A DNA stretch of 64,000 nucleotides from NCBI GenBank assembly GCA_029762595.1, contig JARVGJ010000001.1:1-64000 (forward strand). Direction: 5' to 3'. The translations under genes were made by a program, and so were the position numbers. Below, piece by piece: positions 20,919 through 31,724 of the stretch. The number at the start of each line of letters is the position of its first letter. Position 1 is the stretch's first letter. Source of the DNA: Methanolobus sp. (lineage in GTDB: Archaea; Halobacteriota; Methanosarcinia; Methanosarcinales; Methanosarcinaceae). Below the pieces are notes generated by a model that saw nothing but the letters and a program-made list of their open reading frames with translations, did not search any database and was not told where the DNA came from.

Positions 20919-21068
20919 TCATTGTTTAACTTTTATGAAGATCTCCTTGCAATCCCTGTCCACACCATGCAGGGTTGTCGCTGCACCAATTACTGTGCTG
21001 CCAAGAATTGCCTGGACGAAGTGATTTATCTCTATGTTCTTTCCGTCAACTGTTAATTCAACTTCCAT
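20919..21068 (-). CDS. Small conserved-looking protein, 49 aa (not in supplied ORF track)
   Basis: Reverse-strand reading MEVELTVDGKNIEINHFVQAILGSTVIGAATTLHGVDRDCKEIFIKVKQ*; just downstream of moaA. Confidence 0.65.
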   Translation of the reverse strand: MEVELTVDGKNIEINHFVQAILGSTVIGAATTLHGVDRDCKEIFIKVKQ

Positions 21069-21070
21069 TT

Positions 21071-21997
21071 TTATTGCTCCTTCAGACTTCTGCAGAAAGG
21101 TACACGCCGGCTGGCTGCCAGCCTGAAAAGATCAGGCAGCTCTTCTTTGGATGCTTTTGAAACATCTACAAGATCATCATTGACAAGCAGACATGGTTTT
21201 AACCTGCCATCTGCTGTGACCCTTAGCCTGTTGCAGTTAGCACAGAATTCCGTGTTATCCACAGGCCTTACAAATTCGACTTCCGCACCATTTATGATAT
21301 ATTTTTTTCTCTTGTGCAGCTCCCGTACAGAAACATCGGATGAGACTGCCAGCAGGGACCTTTCCACTTCATTGGCATCGATCCTGTAACCGGGAATGTT
21401 CCTGAAATCCATAAGTTCTATCAGTTGCAGTATAACAGCTCCCCTGTAACTTCTGGTAAAATCAAGCATTTCTTCGATCTCATTATCATTGAGATCCTTC
21501 AACAGTACCATATTCAGTTTCACTGGAGTCAGTCCTGCATCCACTGCCTCGTGAATGCCATCAAGTACCCTGTCAAATGTGCCTCTTGTACAGTTGGTGA
21601 TCATATGATATTTTTCAGGATCCAGGGTATCAAGGCTTATATTGACCCGGTCAAGACCGGCATCCTTCAGGGAAGCTGCCCTGTCCCTTAAAAGGGTCGC
21701 ATTGGTTGTCAGGGATATATCCCTCATATCAGGCAGACGGGCCAGTGCCTCCTCAAGATCTTTTCTGAGCAAAGGCTCCCCTCCTGAGAGCTTCAAACGG
21801 TCCATACCGAATTGGGAAGCAACCTCTACAATATTTACAATGGTATCCACTGGCATCTCGCGGCTATGGCCAATATGGCCCTCGTTGTGACAGTAGATGC
21901 AATTGAGATTGCAACGGTCTGTAATGGACATTCTCAGACTCCTTAAAGTACGGCCGTAGGAATCTGAGAGGACTTGCCCTGTTCCTGCAGAAGACAT
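21071..21997 (-). CDS. moaA: GTP 3',8-cyclase MoaA
   Basis: Radical SAM CNLNCIYCHNEG, KLSGGEPLLR, second cluster CANCNRLRVTADGRLKPCL. Confidence 0.95.
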   Translation of the reverse strand: MSSAGTGQVLSDSYGRTLRSLRMSITDRCNLNCIYCHNEGHIGHSREMPVDTIVNIVEVASQFGMDRLKLSGGEPLLRKDLEEALARLPDMRDISLTTNATLLRDRAASLKDAGLDRVNISLDTLDPEKYHMITNCTRGTFDRVLDGIHEAVDAGLTPVKLNMVLLKDLNDNEIEEMLDFTRSYRGAVILQLIELMDFRNIPGYRIDANEVERSLLAVSSDVSVRELHKRKKYIINGAEVEFVRPVDNTEFCANCNRLRVTADGRLKPCLLVNDDLVDVSKASKEELPDLFRLAASRRVPFCRSLKEQ

Positions 21998-22087
21998 AGT
22001 ATCCTAGATATACGTTATTTATTTAACTATTTTGAATGCTTTGCGTGGAGAATAATACATATATAGAAACTGTACACAATTAACTCC

Positions 22088-23407
22088 ATGACAAAAGCGG
22101 TGTTACTTGCAGGTACCAACAGCGGAGTTGGAAAAACTACGGTTTCAATGGGCATTATGGCAGCCCTGAAAAGACGGGAAATGAAAGTCCAGCCATTCAA
22201 GGTCGGGCCTGATTACATCGACCCCACATACCATACGGCCATCTGCGGCAAGCCCTCAAGGAACCTGGATACGTTCATGATGCAGGTTGAAGGTGTGAGA
22301 AAGACCTTTTCCAGGTATTCTGAAAATGCAGACATCAATATCGTTGAAGGAGTGATGGGGCTTTTTGACGGCATGGATTCCACAGAAATAGCAAGTTCTG
22401 CGCATGTTGCAAAATCACTTGATATACCCGTAATACTGATAGTGAACGTCCATGGAATGTCAAGAAGTGCAGCGGCCATTGTGAAAGGGTTTGCTGAATA
22501 TGACAGGGATGTGAAAATTGCCGGAGTGATACTTAACAAGGTTGGAAGCCCCAGACATGCAAAGATGATAATAGACTCCATCCCCGACATACCCGTTGTA
22601 GGCACCCTTCCGCGCAACCAGGATGTTACAGTGCCTTCACGCCACCTGGGACTTTATATGGCCCATGAACAGGATTTTGATTCACAGAAACTTGCTGCCT
22701 TCATTGAAGAGAATATCGATCTTGATGCCATAATATCCATTGCCAGCAGTGCTCCGGATACTGAAAAGAACCCAGCGGAAAAAGAATGTGATGCTGATGT
22801 GAAAATTGGTGTTGCCTATGACAGTGCCTTCTGTTTCTATTACCAGGACATGTTCGACGCATTCAGAAGAGCAGGTGCAGAGCCGGTGTTCTTCAGTCCG
22901 ATAAAGGGAGAACTGCCCGAGGTTGATGGCCTGTACTTTGGAGGAGGTTATCCGGAACTGCACATCAGCGAGCTGGAAGCTTCAAAAACCACAAAACAAC
23001 TAAAAGACCTGTCAGCCGAAGGTATACCCATATATGGTGAATGCGGAGGATTACAATACCTATCCACATCATATGAGATAGAAGGAACAGTTTACAGGAT
23101 GGCTGATGTGCTTCCTGCACAGACCGTCATGACAAAGAAACTCCAGGCCCTGGGATATACAGAAGGGCAGGCAAACGGGGATTTCATCAAAGGGACAATA
23201 CGGGGACATGAGTTCCATTATTCTGTGACATACTGCGACAACGATGCAAAGCTTGCCTATGAAATGAAACGGGGCAAAGGTATAATCGACGGAAAGGACG
23301 GACTCTTTGAGCACAATTCCATTGCAAGTTACACCCACGCCCATCCCGCTTCGTTCCCCGTGAAAGATTTTGTAGAGAAATGCAGAGAATATAAACAACA
23401 AAAGTAA
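22088..23407 (+). CDS. cfbB: Cobyrinate / Ni-sirohydrochlorin a,c-diamide synthase
   Basis: GTNSGVGKTTVSMGIMAAL, KVGPDYIDPTYH, GECGGLQYL amidotransferase; CbiA versus CfbB not decidable from sequence alone. Confidence 0.88.
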   Translation: MTKAVLLAGTNSGVGKTTVSMGIMAALKRREMKVQPFKVGPDYIDPTYHTAICGKPSRNLDTFMMQVEGVRKTFSRYSENADINIVEGVMGLFDGMDSTEIASSAHVAKSLDIPVILIVNVHGMSRSAAAIVKGFAEYDRDVKIAGVILNKVGSPRHAKMIIDSIPDIPVVGTLPRNQDVTVPSRHLGLYMAHEQDFDSQKLAAFIEENIDLDAIISIASSAPDTEKNPAEKECDADVKIGVAYDSAFCFYYQDMFDAFRRAGAEPVFFSPIKGELPEVDGLYFGGGYPELHISELEASKTTKQLKDLSAEGIPIYGECGGLQYLSTSYEIEGTVYRMADVLPAQTVMTKKLQALGYTEGQANGDFIKGTIRGHEFHYSVTYCDNDAKLAYEMKRGKGIIDGKDGLFEHNSIASYTHAHPASFPVKDFVEKCREYKQQK

Positions 23408-23481
23408 CAAAAATTAACGGATCTGAAATATCATGCAAATTCGACAAATATTTATATGAAAGCGACCAACATCCAAACATA

Positions 23482-23501
23482 CATTGCAAATATATGCAAT
23501 G
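23482..23501. promoter_or_regulatory. Palindrome upstream of the PEF-CTERM gene TATA box
   Basis: CATTGCA-aatata-TGCAATG; TATA-like ctttataaat follows at about 23511. Confidence 0.4.
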
Positions 23502-23545
23502 AGTATATAGCTTTATAAATAATAATCTTAGGATAAATACAGATA

Positions 23546-24124
23546 ATGGTGGTACGAATGAAGAAGATACTATTAGTAATAACACTTGCAGTATTGCTGC
23601 TTTCAATGGCACATACAGCAAGCGCAGTTGTGGCTATGACAGAATTCGATGATGGATGTTACTGTGTAAAACTTGCAGGAGATTACGGAATACCTGAATA
23701 TCAACATCCCTCAAGTCCAGAACCGATGATGGAAATACCCACAACATATCATATAGAAGTAGATGCAAAGGTATGTAAATCAGGAGAAGATGTTACAGTA
23801 ACTGTCCTTAACAGCAACCCCGGCGTTACAATCAGCGAACTGAATATACTCAGTCTCTATAAGGAAGAGATCACACTCAATGCAAGTGGCACATGTGCAA
23901 TGGGACACTCATTCGAAGGTGAGATGACACTCATAGGTGATGGGGAAAACTATTACACTACCAATGCAATGGGAACTGTTGACGGCCAGGTACCCGTTAT
24001 TGGTTCATTTACTGCAACTATTGGACAATGCACTCCAGAAGAGATCCCGGAATTTCCAACCATAGCCCTCCCGGTAATAGCCATCCTTGGACTTGCATTC
24101 ATAATGCAGCGCAGGAAGGACTGA
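23546..24124 (+). CDS. Secreted/surface protein with PEF-CTERM sorting signal
   Basis: Signal peptide MKKILLVITLAVLLLSMAHTASA; C-terminus IPEFPTIALPVIAILGLAFIMQRRKD (PEF + TM + basic tail). Confidence 0.8.
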   Translation: MVVRMKKILLVITLAVLLLSMAHTASAVVAMTEFDDGCYCVKLAGDYGIPEYQHPSSPEPMMEIPTTYHIEVDAKVCKSGEDVTVTVLNSNPGVTISELNILSLYKEEITLNASGTCAMGHSFEGEMTLIGDGENYYTTNAMGTVDGQVPVIGSFTATIGQCTPEEIPEFPTIALPVIAILGLAFIMQRRKD

Positions 24125-24170
24125 ATATAAGGAATGAAATACGGAGCTGATGCTCCGATTAGTGTTTTTA

Positions 24171-25259
24171 TCAGTGGCCGGACCGATTCTCGATCTGGCT
24201 TTCATCTGATATCTTTGTTTTTGGCTGTTGTTCCTGATTTTGGGAATCCCTGTTTTTGAACCACATCTTACGGCTGTAGTAGTTCAGGGGATGGCTTATC
24301 TTTTTACAGGTCTCATCCGCAGCGTAGCAATTACCGTATGTCTGCATTGTCGCACACGAAGGAGGCTTATAATGAGTGCCTGAAGAGCCGGCAATGTGCT
24401 CTACCTGGTACCTGGCCTTTTCCACATCAAAATCAGGAGATGTGGCAAAGAGGTTAATAATATCATCCACGGTCATTCCAATGGTCAGCAGGAAAGCGGT
24501 CATTGCAAAACGCATCGAATGAGCCAGGTTCACCCCGGCCTGCGTATTTGCAATGGCATATGTGATACACGGAGGGAAAAGATCAGTTTCCACAGATTCG
24601 AATTCAGACTCACCAAAAGCACTTTTTCTCTCTTCAAGTGCTTCACGGATCTCACTCAGGTATGGCTCACAAGCCATGTTAAGTTCATCAGGTACCGGCA
24701 TGGGGAGGTTTTGCTCAACACGACTCTTTATCAGTTCCTGCAAAAGACGGGCAAACTCTTCCTTTGAAACATTTACATTGCCATGATCCAGTTTGCGATT
24801 GACGAGTTTCCATTCAATGGCCTTCAGAGAGCTTGCCATGCGTATATATGAACTGAAGTGCAGCTTAAATCCGTTTGCACCTTCATCGGGAAAAACCCCG
24901 AAATCCGAAGCGAACTCCTTAAGAAAAGCAAAGTCCCGTATCTTTAAGAGCTTATAGGAAGCAACCGCTTCTGCAAGGCAGAACCTGCGGGTAAGGAAAG
25001 CATCATCGACACATGAAACGAGTATCCTGGAAAATGGATAGGAAAACAGTTCCAGCATTATCCTCTGTTCATCAGAGCAGGAAATTCCTGGCTTTATAAG
25101 TTCACCGGAGATAGCCTGCAGAACCCTCTCTTTACCACGGATACGAGCTGAATCCATGGCCCTTGACGTAGCCAGACGCTCAAGGGATATTCCGAGGTCC
25201 CTCACATATGAAGATGCCCCGGAAATATAAGGATATAGTGCAAAGTCCCTTTCATCCAT
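24171..25259 (-). CDS. priL: DNA primase large subunit PriL
   Basis: C-terminal Fe-S cysteines, PPSCATMQTYGNC; adjacent to pcn. Confidence 0.9.
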   Translation of the reverse strand: MDERDFALYPYISGASSYVRDLGISLERLATSRAMDSARIRGKERVLQAISGELIKPGISCSDEQRIMLELFSYPFSRILVSCVDDAFLTRRFCLAEAVASYKLLKIRDFAFLKEFASDFGVFPDEGANGFKLHFSSYIRMASSLKAIEWKLVNRKLDHGNVNVSKEEFARLLQELIKSRVEQNLPMPVPDELNMACEPYLSEIREALEERKSAFGESEFESVETDLFPPCITYAIANTQAGVNLAHSMRFAMTAFLLTIGMTVDDIINLFATSPDFDVEKARYQVEHIAGSSGTHYKPPSCATMQTYGNCYAADETCKKISHPLNYYSRKMWFKNRDSQNQEQQPKTKISDESQIENRSGH

Positions 25260-25262
25260 AGA

Positions 25263-26000
25263 TCAGTCAGATTCGATCCTTGGGGCCAGGAGATAACCTA
25301 TCTTTCCTTCACCATTTGCAATGGAGAAGCTTATCTTGACCGGAAAGTCCTTTCCAATTTCCACTGTGACCTCATTGGAACGGGATGCAGGTTTGACAAT
25401 GTCGGACAGGTAATCAAGCGAAAAAAGTGATCGAGCTTCGCCTGACCTGAGGTCGATGAGATTGTCGCGGCCCATATCAAGACGAACACGGTCGGTATCA
25501 CCTTCTGCTTCCATATAGAACGTATCACCATCGATACCAAGAAGCATGTGGTCACTTATCTTCTCAGCAGCCTTAACTGCCCTTTGCAGGTCTTTCCCAT
25601 TAAGGACGACCTCTGCAGGAAGTTCAAGTTGTGGTATCCTTGGCTCTGCCCTGATCGTAGAGGGGTCAAGCAATGCAAGGGTATAAGAGAGACCACCAAG
25701 TTGCAATGACATTTTCTGGGACATCTCATCAAGTTCCATGACAACCTTCTCATCCTTGCCCGCAACGCCAAAAATGTCATTGATCTTTGAGAGGTCCATA
25801 CCTATCTCACAATCATCAGCATTGAACTGGTCAAAAGCACCAGAGCTAAGCTCAAAACTGACCATGGCCACATTTGCAGGGTCCACAGCCCGGACAGTTA
25901 TTCCTTCAGGAGAGATCTTAAATCTTGCCTCATCAACAAGAACTGAAAGAGTTTCAATTGCAGTTTTTAGAATATCTGCATCAATTGTTGCCTTGAACAT
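25263..26000 (-). CDS. pcn: DNA polymerase sliding clamp (PCNA)
   Basis: Archaeal PCNA sequence: FKISPEGITVRAVDPANVAMVSFEL, C-terminal IGYLLAPRIESD. Confidence 0.96.
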   Translation of the reverse strand: MFKATIDADILKTAIETLSVLVDEARFKISPEGITVRAVDPANVAMVSFELSSGAFDQFNADDCEIGMDLSKINDIFGVAGKDEKVVMELDEMSQKMSLQLGGLSYTLALLDPSTIRAEPRIPQLELPAEVVLNGKDLQRAVKAAEKISDHMLLGIDGDTFYMEAEGDTDRVRLDMGRDNLIDLRSGEARSLFSLDYLSDIVKPASRSNEVTVEIGKDFPVKISFSIANGEGKIGYLLAPRIESD

Positions 26001-26117
26001 CTTGATTCGCCACCATAATTTGAATTTCTAGGTCATTATACCTTACAAGTAATATAAGTTTTCTTTTAACTATATCTGAAACAGACCCAAAACAGGATAT
26101 TATCAGATAATTGTCGT

Positions 26118-26432
26118 TCAGTCGTACTCACGCCATGTACATCCGCATTTGGTACATTTGAAAAAACGTGTCTCTGACTCATCCGCAGACCTGAGCTGGC
26201 GCAGCCACCAATATGCAATGTTATTACCGCACTCTTCGCACCTGGCAGAAGTTGTCGGAAGACCTTGGTCCACATTACCTTCAAGTACGGTAACGTCCCT
26301 CTTTTCCCTTGATGATACAGATAGCAATGCATCTGAATCGGCCTGCTTCCCTTTTACATAGCCACATTTCCTGCACTTCAAAGAACCATCTGAAGGGAAC
26401 ATCATGCTTTTACATTCCGGACAAAATTCCAT
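26118..26432 (-). CDS. tfs: Transcription factor S (TFIIS/RPB9-like)
   Basis: MEFCPECKSMMFPSDGSLKCRKCG and CEECGNNIAYWWLRQLRSADESETRFFKCTKCGCTWREYD. Confidence 0.95.
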   Translation of the reverse strand: MEFCPECKSMMFPSDGSLKCRKCGYVKGKQADSDALLSVSSREKRDVTVLEGNVDQGLPTTSARCEECGNNIAYWWLRQLRSADESETRFFKCTKCGCTWREYD

Positions 26433-26835
26433 AAATATCGCCTCTCGCATTCTCTATAATCCTGTTATGATCAAAAGCCATCTCCGGCATTTCCTGAAGG
26501 TCGAACAAACACACCTCTTCAGCATCCGTAGCAGCCTTTGGGACACCTGTCCCCATGGCCAGATATACTATACTCACTGTATGCCCCCGGGGGTCACGCG
26601 AAGGTTCAGAATATACCCCAAGTAACTTAACTATTTCTATTATAAGCCCTGTTTCTTCAAGAACCTCACGGGAAACAGCTTCTTCCACAGTTTCCCCAAG
26701 CTCTACAAAACCTCCGGGAAGGGCAAACTTCCCCTGGAAAGGAGGGTTTTTTCGCTGGATAAGAACTATTTTTCTATTTAAGATGATTACGGCATCAACT
26801 GTAAGTTTGGGGGTAATAGAGGCCATGGGAAACAA
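26410..26835 (-). CDS. NUDIX hydrolase (ADP-ribose pyrophosphatase type)
   Basis: Nudix box GGFVELGETVEEAVSREVLEETGL. Confidence 0.93.
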   Translation of the reverse strand: MFPMASITPKLTVDAVIILNRKIVLIQRKNPPFQGKFALPGGFVELGETVEEAVSREVLEETGLIIEIVKLLGVYSEPSRDPRGHTVSIVYLAMGTGVPKAATDAEEVCLFDLQEMPEMAFDHNRIIENARGDIYGILSGM

Positions 26836-26892
26836 AAACTTAATAGACTACATCAAATATATAGGAGCCATACCTATTAAAGATGTGCTTAA

Positions 26893-27714
26893 ATGATCGA
26901 GAATATCCTGTGGGTCGCAGTGGCATTTATGCTTCTGGGATCGATAATACCTAAAAGAGTAAGAGCCCGCAGATTGCTTTCTGCAACTGGATGGTTGTTT
27001 TTTTCCGTGCACTGGTTCTACCAGCCAGCACACTACATCGAGATAGGTGACCGTTTCAATGTGGCCCTTGTCATCCTTGTAGGAATAGTATGCCTGATAA
27101 TAGCGCATACCATGATCAAAGAATACAAAGGCATCGATGAAAAGGCCCCGGAACCGGACATAACTTCAATGGCTACTGTTGCAACAGCACTGGGGTCACT
27201 GTTCTATTTCCCCTTTGCCCAGATGGAGGTCCTGAACATAGGGATCATATCGCTGGTGACTGATAATGTATTCTGGATGATGGGGGCTTTAGGGATACCA
27301 GCTGAAATGACCGCATGGAATAAGATTGCACTTAACGGATATCAGGTAGAGATCATACTCGCCTGCACAGCAATTGAAAGCATAGCACTGTTCATAGGAC
27401 TTATTGTATCTGTTAATGCACCATTCAGAAGACAGGCTATGGCATTTCTGGCCTCAGTGCCTGTAATATACATATTGAATATAATAAGGGACGTATTTGT
27501 GATCGTAGCTTACGGGTACCAATGGTTTGGACCGAACAGCTTTGATATTGCCCACCATACCATCGCAAAGATCGGATCGGGAATTGCCCTATTAGTAATT
27601 GCATACATAGTCATGCGTATTTTACCTGAGTTAACAGATCTGATCGAAGGAATCTGGCTGTTGATTACCGGATTTGTTCAAAAAATATTCTATAAAGTAG
27701 TAGGAAATCAGTAA
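26893..27714 (+). CDS. artA: Archaeosortase A
   Basis: Multi-TM; ILACTAIESIALFIGL (catalytic Cys), RRQAMAFLASVPVIYILNIIRDVFVI; followed by lipid synthesis genes as is typical. Confidence 0.9.
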   Translation: MIENILWVAVAFMLLGSIIPKRVRARRLLSATGWLFFSVHWFYQPAHYIEIGDRFNVALVILVGIVCLIIAHTMIKEYKGIDEKAPEPDITSMATVATALGSLFYFPFAQMEVLNIGIISLVTDNVFWMMGALGIPAEMTAWNKIALNGYQVEIILACTAIESIALFIGLIVSVNAPFRRQAMAFLASVPVIYILNIIRDVFVIVAYGYQWFGPNSFDIAHHTIAKIGSGIALLVIAYIVMRILPELTDLIEGIWLLITGFVQKIFYKVVGNQ

Positions 27715-28332
27715 ATGCTTGCAAAAGGTTCTTTTCCATGGATCATCACGTCCATCATTGTAAGTTTGGCCAGTTGGATCTCATACCTGCTTTACAATCT
27801 CCCGTACATGAAAAACATCGCACTGCTATCTTTATGTGTAACTGTATTTTTCCTTTTCTTTTTCAGGGATCCTGAAAGAGAAATTAGAGAGCATGATGAA
27901 CATATGCTTTCACCTGCTGATGGGAAGATCGTAGACATAAGGGACAGGAAGATCTGCATATTCATGAATTTCCAGAACGTGCATGTCAACAGGGCACCCA
28001 TCAACGGAAAGGTTCATATGATAGAGCATAAGAAAGGTGGCTATATCCCTGCTTTCTGTAAGGACTCGCACCGCAATGAAAGAAGCCACACCGTAATAGA
28101 TACCGAACACGGGCCAGTTGAAGTGATACAGATAGCAGGAACCGTGACCCGAAGGATCATCTCCTATGTAAAGGAAGGAGATCATATGAGGCAGGGTCAA
28201 CGTTTTGGAATGATCAGGTTCGGATCACGAGTTGATGTGACAATACCTGAGAATTTCGACATCCTTGTAAAAAAGAGACAAAGAGTGTTTGCCGGTGAAA
28301 CTGTAATTGCCAAAATCAAACAAAGGAAGTGA
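27715..28332 (+). CDS. asd: Archaetidylserine decarboxylase (phosphatidylserine decarboxylase family)
   Basis: FFFRDPEREI, NVHVNRAPINGKV, C-terminal FGSRVD processing site. Confidence 0.92.
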   Translation: MLAKGSFPWIITSIIVSLASWISYLLYNLPYMKNIALLSLCVTVFFLFFFRDPEREIREHDEHMLSPADGKIVDIRDRKICIFMNFQNVHVNRAPINGKVHMIEHKKGGYIPAFCKDSHRNERSHTVIDTEHGPVEVIQIAGTVTRRIISYVKEGDHMRQGQRFGMIRFGSRVDVTIPENFDILVKKRQRVFAGETVIAKIKQRK

Positions 28333-29027
28333 ACCTGATATTCCGTGCCTTGAAACTGCCCGACTATGTAACCCTCCTCAATGCTCTTTTCGGCGTAGTG
28401 GCTATTATTTTAGTAATGGATGGTTTTACATATATGGCACCATTGCTGATACTTGTTGCCGCAGTTGCGGATGGGCTTGACGGACAGATTGCCAGAAGGT
28501 TCTCATCCAGCGAGATAGGAGGAAACCTTGACTCCCTTGCTGATGTCATATCCTTTGGAGTTGCGCCTGTGATAATCACCTATTCCTATTCCGGGGAAAA
28601 ATATATGCTTCTACCTGCACTGGCCTTTTATTTCATCTGCGGGATACTCAGACTTGCAAGGTTCAACACGATGCACCTGGGATTTAATTCGTTTAGCGGG
28701 CTGCCAATTACTGCAGGCGGTATTGCCATATCAGCATACCTGCTTATGGGAGAAAGTTTTTTCAACGAATACATAATGGCAATCATAGCCCTAATTCTTG
28801 GAATGCTCATGATCAGTAATATACCATATCTCAAAGCCAGGGAAAAGAAAATACTCCTGCCACTGACAATGGTCTTTGCAATGACTATCATTTCATATGC
28901 TGTGGACATAAGGTATACCCATCTGATGGCTTTTTTGCTGTCCGGGCTTATGGCCATATATCTTGTATCCCCCATCATCAAAAAAACAGAAGAGGGAAAG
29001 AATGCAGCAAAGCGTAGCAATAACTAA
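28329..29027 (+). CDS. pssA: Archaetidylserine synthase (CDP-alcohol phosphatidyltransferase)
   Basis: GTG start overlapping asd stop; DGLDGQIARRFSSSEIGGNLDSLADVISFG motif. Confidence 0.92.
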   Translation: MNLIFRALKLPDYVTLLNALFGVVAIILVMDGFTYMAPLLILVAAVADGLDGQIARRFSSSEIGGNLDSLADVISFGVAPVIITYSYSGEKYMLLPALAFYFICGILRLARFNTMHLGFNSFSGLPITAGGIAISAYLLMGESFFNEYIMAIIALILGMLMISNIPYLKAREKKILLPLTMVFAMTIISYAVDIRYTHLMAFLLSGLMAIYLVSPIIKKTEEGKNAAKRSNN

Positions 29028-29361
29028 CAGAGATAATGTACTGTTTGAGGCAGGAATAAAACTAGGTGCACTCTACCACCAGTTTACAGGATCACCGGTT
29101 AACCTGAAAACAGTGGATAGCCTTGAAAAAGCAATCCAGGAGAGTATTTCTGTCCAGCCTTGTGTTGAAGAGATCAAAGTCACTATCAACAGGGATATGA
29201 TACGCTCAAGAATCAACAGTGAATATGGCTATTGTGAACTGGAAGGTTGTATGCTTGACGTAAGGATCACTGCCCGGTTCAAAAACGTAAAAGCGGATGT
29301 CACCATGGCCTTTGACAGTATACTTGACTATCCGCTTATGAAAATAGAAAAGATCTATTGA
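29002..29361 (+). CDS. mptD: Archaeal dihydroneopterin aldolase family MptD
   Basis: [19 protein letters not shown] signature; ATG at 29002 preferred. Confidence 0.85.
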   Translation: MQQSVAITNRDNVLFEAGIKLGALYHQFTGSPVNLKTVDSLEKAIQESISVQPCVEEIKVTINRDMIRSRINSEYGYCELEGCMLDVRITARFKNVKADVTMAFDSILDYPLMKIEKIY

Positions 29362-30461
29362 GATCTGAAACTCTTTGCTTCCTCAAATATTGCAACTACC
29401 TTTTCATTCTGCTGCTGTGTACCCACTGTTACACGGAGCAGGGAATCACCTGCATTCTTAAATGATCTGCAGTCCCTGATGATGATACCTTTGCGGAGGA
29501 AGTACTCAGCTACATCCCTAGCGAGCAAGGGTGCAACGTCCACAAGCACGAAGTTGGCCTGTGAATCGTGGACCTTGAAGGGAATCATATCTGTCAGGTA
29601 CTTACGACCTTCCCGTGCTGATGAAATACTCTTTTTAAGATGCACTTTATCGGAAAGTGCGGCAATCCCCGCAACCACTGCAGGAAAACTTACATTGAAA
29701 GGAGTTGCAATCTTCATATATTGTAGCTTTAGCCATGCAGGCATGAGTCCGTAACCCATTCTAAGTCCTGCAAGGCCAAAGGCCTTTGAGAAGGTCCTTC
29801 CAATAATGATATTATCATATTCTGTCACAAGGTGTGAAAGGTTGCGGTCCGCAAACTCAACGTAGGCCTCATCAACGAACACAATCCCTTTTGTGAACTC
29901 CAGTATATCACGTACATCCGCTTCATCCAGCACCTTGCCTGTAGGATTGTTCGGTGAACAGAGAAAAACCACTTTTGTGTTCTCCGAGATAGCATCTTTT
30001 ATTGCAGAGACATCAAATACAAGCTCTTCTCCTGGCAGGACATGGACAGCCTTTGCACCATTTGCCCGGGCTGCGATCTCATAATATGAGAACGTAGGAG
30101 TTGGGAGCACAACCTCATCACCAGGTGATATAAGAAGACGCATGAGATTATCCAGCAGTCCATCCATGCCAGGACCAGAGGCACATATGTTCGCCACAGG
30201 AAGTCCCGTATATGCAGATATTGCTTCCACCAGTTCTGAAGCATCAGCTGAAGGATATATGTTGACCCTTGATGAAGCAGATAACATGGCCTCGACTGCC
30301 ATGGGTGACGGGCCCAGCACATTCTCATTGGAACCTAGTTTGATTACCCCGGAAGGATCCAGACCATATCTGCTGGCTATTTCATCAATAGACCGCCCGG
30401 GAACATATTCTTCAATGGAGTTAACTACTTCCTTTATAAGCTCAGGCCTGCTCAAGTACAC
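29355..30461 (-). CDS. hisC: Histidinol-phosphate aminotransferase
   Basis: [42 protein letters not shown]. Confidence 0.95.
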   Translation of the reverse strand: MYLSRPELIKEVVNSIEEYVPGRSIDEIASRYGLDPSGVIKLGSNENVLGPSPMAVEAMLSASSRVNIYPSADASELVEAISAYTGLPVANICASGPGMDGLLDNLMRLLISPGDEVVLPTPTFSYYEIAARANGAKAVHVLPGEELVFDVSAIKDAISENTKVVFLCSPNNPTGKVLDEADVRDILEFTKGIVFVDEAYVEFADRNLSHLVTEYDNIIIGRTFSKAFGLAGLRMGYGLMPAWLKLQYMKIATPFNVSFPAVVAGIAALSDKVHLKKSISSAREGRKYLTDMIPFKVHDSQANFVLVDVAPLLARDVAEYFLRKGIIIRDCRSFKNAGDSLLRVTVGTQQQNEKVVAIFEEAKSFRSQ

Positions 30462-31617
30462 TCACCACCTTATCAACCTGCTCTTTAGTGATGTTCAGAG
30501 GAGGAGCGATACGAAGAATGTTCTCAGATGTGCAGTTGAGAAGAACTCCATTCTTACGCCCGTGCTCTACAAGTTCTGCACATTTACGATCGAACTGTAC
30601 ACCTATCATAAGACCTTTTCCACGAACCTCAATAAGGCCTTCTGTGGAAAGCCTCCTCAGTTCTTTACAGAAATATTCCCCCATATCCTTTGAACGCCTG
30701 ACCAGATCCTCCTCACGTATGACACCAATTGAGGCAAGTGCGGCAGCACAGGCAAGGGGATTACCGCCAAAGGTTGCTGCATGTTCACCACGGCCAAAAG
30801 AGATACCTTCCCTTGCAGCAATCGCACCCATAGGGAAACCCCCGCCAATTGCTTTGGCCATTGTCATGATGTCAGGTTCAACGCCAAAGTGCTCTTTACA
30901 GAACCATGCACCCGTCCTTCCAAAACCTGTCTGAACCTCATCAAAGATAAGAAGAGCACCATTCTCATCGCAGATCTTACGGACTTCTTTGAGGTAACCA
31001 TCTGAAGGAACGTTTATACCGCCCTCACCCTGAATAGGTTCAACTATCACTGCTGCTGTGTTAGGAGTAATGGCATCGGATATCGCCTGGGCATCATTGA
31101 AGGGAACGAACTTTCCTTCCTGCACAAGTGGTTTGAAAGGCGAGCGGTACATATCCTTGTAAGTAAGGCTCAGCGCACCCATGGTACGCCCGTGAAAAGA
31201 ATGTTCAACTGCCAGGAAATCGGTCTTTTTGGTTGTTACCCTTGCAAGTTTCATGGCTGCTTCCACTGCCTCAGTACCTGAATTACAGAAAAACACACGA
31301 TCCATACCCGTGATATTAACCAGTTCCCGGGCCAGCTCTGCCTGTGGTTCAGTATAGTACAGATTTGAAACATGTATCAATTCCTCTGCCTGTTTCTTAA
31401 TGGCATCTACCAGACGCTCATGGCAGTGTCCTATATTATTCACTGCGATACCGGCAACACAATCTATATACTCCCGGCCTTCCACATCGTAGACCAGAGA
31501 ACCTTTTCCACTTTTTATGACAATTGGCTGGCGGCCGTAAGTCTGCATTACATATTTGGAATCTTTATCGAATATTGATTGTGAATGCAATGATGATGAG
31601 ACATAATCCTGTTGCAA
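30442..31617 (-). CDS. argD: Acetylornithine aminotransferase
   Basis: [48 protein letters not shown]. Confidence 0.95.
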   Translation of the reverse strand: MQQDYVSSSLHSQSIFDKDSKYVMQTYGRQPIVIKSGKGSLVYDVEGREYIDCVAGIAVNNIGHCHERLVDAIKKQAEELIHVSNLYYTEPQAELARELVNITGMDRVFFCNSGTEAVEAAMKLARVTTKKTDFLAVEHSFHGRTMGALSLTYKDMYRSPFKPLVQEGKFVPFNDAQAISDAITPNTAAVIVEPIQGEGGINVPSDGYLKEVRKICDENGALLIFDEVQTGFGRTGAWFCKEHFGVEPDIMTMAKAIGGGFPMGAIAAREGISFGRGEHAATFGGNPLACAAALASIGVIREEDLVRRSKDMGEYFCKELRRLSTEGLIEVRGKGLMIGVQFDRKCAELVEHGRKNGVLLNCTSENILRIAPPLNITKEQVDKVVSVLEQA

Positions 31618-31724
31618 ATTAACACCTATTCATTATAATATTGGAACCTGTTTTAAATCTGACTATCGATACAAACCAAAATAAAGAAAAAAGGACCTTA
31701 ACCTCAAGTGACAAACAGAAAATA

